5,961 nucleotides of DNA, taken from an archaeon (GTDB lineage Archaea; Thermoproteota; Nitrososphaeria; Nitrososphaerales; Gagatemarchaeaceae). Of the stretch, positions 4,669 to 5,961 are shown piece by piece; the stretch's first letter is position 1; the number at the start of each line of letters is the position of its first letter. A program made the translations under genes and the position numbers. The DNA is taken from positions 1 through 5,961 of the forward strand of contig JAKAPN010000073.1 in NCBI GenBank assembly GCA_021822995.1, given 5' to 3'. The notes below the pieces were generated by a model that ran no database searches, had not been told where the DNA came from, and worked only from the letters and a program-made list of their open reading frames with translations.

Positions 4669-4992
4669 GCCACCGCGCCGAGCAGGTGGAAGGTCGTGCC
4701 CCTGGACTGGACGTGCTACGCCTTCGTCATCACGTACTCGTTGGAGACGCCGCTGTGCGAGAAGTGGACGTCGGTGAACATCTCAGACTCGGTGAGGTCG
4801 CCGAGGCTTTCTTCAGGGGTGGCTGTTCCCCGCGCAGGTACAGCCGCCACGCGAGCGAGGCTGGACGGAGCCTGTCGGCTGTGTGAGGGATTTGTGTCAC
4901 AGTGAGTGCGACCAATCTGAAATCGGGGTTGTCACGGAAGTGCACGAAGTCCCGTTCGGTAGCCCTATGACAACCGCGTTCCGTGCCGCCAT
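4669..4992 (-). pseudogene. Decayed 5' fragment of a cyclic 2,3-diphosphoglycerate synthetase-like GTPase gene
   Basis: Pieces of one protein family lie in order across different minus-strand frames. From the ATG at 4992 comes MAARNAVVI, then a frame break near 4966. Next is ATERDFVHFRDNPDF, LVALTVTQIP and RPASLAWRLYLRG. A second frame break near 4815 leads to EESLGDL and DVHFSHSGVSNEYVMTKA, then an in-frame TAG (4718-4716), with GTTFHLLG beyond it. From memory, the intact family (COG2403, annotated as cyclic 2,3-diphosphoglycerate synthetase or predicted GTPase) reads VVIMGAxGRDF, FRDNPxxxVVAFTATQIP, YPxxLAGxLYPxGIPI, VVFxYSDVSHEYVMHKA and GADFxLLGP in this order. Only about the first 110 of some 450 residues remain. 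The P-loop GTPase part is missing, and the fragment stops near the tRNA site. A few residues also appear deleted between GRDF and FRDNP. The gene is dead. Its promoter-like TATA box persists upstream. Confidence 0.75.
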
Positions 4993-5020
4993 CTGACTTC
5001 GGGAACATCCCGGCGCCGGC

Positions 5021-5032
5021 GTATAAAATTCA
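5021..5032 (-). promoter_or_regulatory. TATA box of the pseudogene
   Basis: Minus strand TGAATTTTATAC holds TTTTATA at 5028-5022. Transcription would start near 5000, about 8 nt before the pseudogene ATG at 4992, a typical near-leaderless archaeal arrangement. It stands out in otherwise GC-rich sequence. The same bases read as TATAAAAT on the plus strand, but no plus-strand gene follows. Confidence 0.5.
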
Positions 5033-5077
5033 GAAGCAGATTCTTAGCGCTCAGAGTGTCCCGTGGGACGGAGCCTT

Positions 5078-5961
5078 CTAGTCCTTGCTGACGAACTCGA
5101 GCGAGGCGGCGGCCCCATACAGCTTGTTCTCCCCCTGCCGCCAGGCGACGGACTGCCTCCCCTCTAGGACATCGTCGGCTATCTCGAGCCCTCTGTGCGC
5201 CGGCAGGCAGTGCATCACTATGGCGCCCTTGGGCGCCGCCTTCATCAGGTTCGAGCTCACCTGGTAGTCCTTGAAGTCGCGCATCCTCTTCTCCTTCTCA
5301 GACTCGTCCCCCATGCTTACCCACACGTCGGTGTACACCACGTCTGCTTCGGCCACTGCGCCCTTCGGGTCTCTGACTACTTCGAGCTCGGCTCCCGACT
5401 TCGCCGCCAGCGACTTCGCCTTCCTGTAGATGTCCTGGTCGGGCCCGTAGCCCTCGGGACAGGCGACGGTCACGTTCATCCCGGTGAGCGCGCCTCCTAG
5501 GAGGAGCGAATTGCTGACGTTGTTGCCATCCCCGACGAACACCGTGGTCAGGCCCTTCAGGCGCCCTTTTGCCTCCTTTATTGTGAACAGGTCAGAGATT
5601 ATCTGCGTAGGGTGTTCGGTGTCGCTGAGCGCGTTCACCACGGGCCTCCCAGAGTGCTTCGCGAGCTGCGTCAGCGTCTCCTGGGAATAGACCCTCCCCA
5701 CGATCACGTCGAGGTAACCTCCGAGTATCCTCGCTGTGTCCTTCACCGGCTCTCCCCTGCTCAGCTGAAGCTCGCTCGCAGACAGGTAGACCGGGTCCCC
5801 GCCCAGCCTTATGGTCGCGACCTCGAAGCTGGTACGGGTCCTGGTCGAGGGCTTCTCGAAGAGGAGGCCGACGACCTTGCCGCGTAGGGTGGGCGGCGGT
5901 CTGCCGGAGAGAATTTGCTTCTTCATGGCCCCCGAGCGCTCGACCAGCGACGCCATCTCGG
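5078..5961 (-). CDS. argF: Ornithine carbamoyltransferase (N-terminus beyond the window edge)
   Basis: This cytoplasmic enzyme transfers the carbamoyl group of carbamoyl phosphate to ornithine, giving citrulline in arginine synthesis. Numbered from the first in-window methionine (ATG at 5956), the carbamoyl-phosphate site STRTRTS is at 37-43, R88 follows, HPTQ is at 115-118, GDGNNV at 142-147, DVWVSMG (ornithine side) at 210-216 and HCLPAHRG (the OTC signature with the catalytic Cys) at 249-256. All key residues are present, and HCLP with DVWxSMG distinguishes it from aspartate carbamoyltransferase. The frame is open to the last base. Family members start about 20-30 residues before this methionine, which aligns inside the first helix, so the true start is probably outside the window. 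The stop is TAG at 5080-5078. Codons end strongly in G or C, unlike the mobile-element cargo. Confidence 0.96.
   Translation of the reverse strand, partial: EMASLVERSGAMKKQILSGRPPPTLRGKVVGLLFEKPSTRTRTSFEVATIRLGGDPVYLSASELQLSRGEPVKDTARILGGYLDVIVGRVYSQETLTQLAKHSGRPVVNALSDTEHPTQIISDLFTIKEAKGRLKGLTTVFVGDGNNVSNSLLLGGALTGMNVTVACPEGYGPDQDIYRKAKSLAAKSGAELEVVRDPKGAVAEADVVYTDVWVSMGDESEKEKRMRDFKDYQVSSNLMKAAPKGAIVMHCLPAHRGLEIADDVLEGRQSVAWRQGENKLYGAAASLEFVSKD

Noticed and set aside
4648..4905. 85-codon plus-strand ORF downstream of attR
   Set aside because: Third codon positions coincide on the two strands here, so high GC3 does not discriminate. The minus strand carries ordered motifs of a known GTPase family, so the plus ORF is taken as its shadow.
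5058..5069. Hairpin GTCC-CGTG-GGAC just past the argF stop as a terminator
   Set aside because: The stem is only 4-5 bp and no strong T-tract follows on the minus strand, so it is too weak to call.
1..5961. CRISPR array, rRNA, insertion sequence with transposase
   Set aside because: I found no regularly spaced direct repeats, no rRNA-like segments and no transposase motifs on either strand.

Overview
The window looks archaeal, most likely from the Thermoproteota (Nitrososphaeria-like or a relative). The basis is a tRNA 3' end with no encoded CCA, a tyrosine recombinase of the archaeal type with PYVLR and MGHKGDIEARY motifs, AT-rich TATA-like boxes in place of bacterial -35/-10 promoters, starts without Shine-Dalgarno sequences, and a relic of a GTPase family common in archaea. 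The exact lineage cannot be fixed from the sequence.

Most of the window is one integrated mobile element of about 4.55 kb. The 3' end of a tRNA gene enters at base 1 (its 5' half lies outside). Its last bases, ATCCCACCGGGCCCGC at 21-36, recur exactly at 4575-4590, giving attL and attR. Just inside each end lies a 12-bp perfect inverted repeat (46-57 and 4550-4561), the probable arm sites of the recombinase. Next to attL is an intact integrase gene (90-1379, + strand). A GC-rich, strongly self-complementary block of about 200 bp follows (1391-1592), then an AT-richer intergenic stretch.

The rest of the element is a cargo cluster on the minus strand, read from 4360 down to 1728. It holds three exported or membrane-anchored proteins of unknown function (192, 456 and about 176 aa) and a possible fourth small ORF (about 74 aa). 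Successive reading frames overlap. At two junctions the stop TGA sits inside CTGA, so the next frame could start at CTG by termination-reinitiation. I recognise no replication, partition, capsid or toxin gene, so the element looks like a small integrase-plus-surface-protein island.

Beyond attR the host chromosome resumes. Next to the tRNA site lies a decayed N-terminal fragment of a cyclic 2,3-diphosphoglycerate synthetase-like GTPase gene (COG2403 type). It has at least two frame breaks and an in-frame stop, yet its TATA box survives. Then comes argF (ornithine carbamoyltransferase, minus strand), whose first residues run off the right edge. The arginine gene and the GTPase relic are host genes; the element used the tRNA next to them as its landing site.
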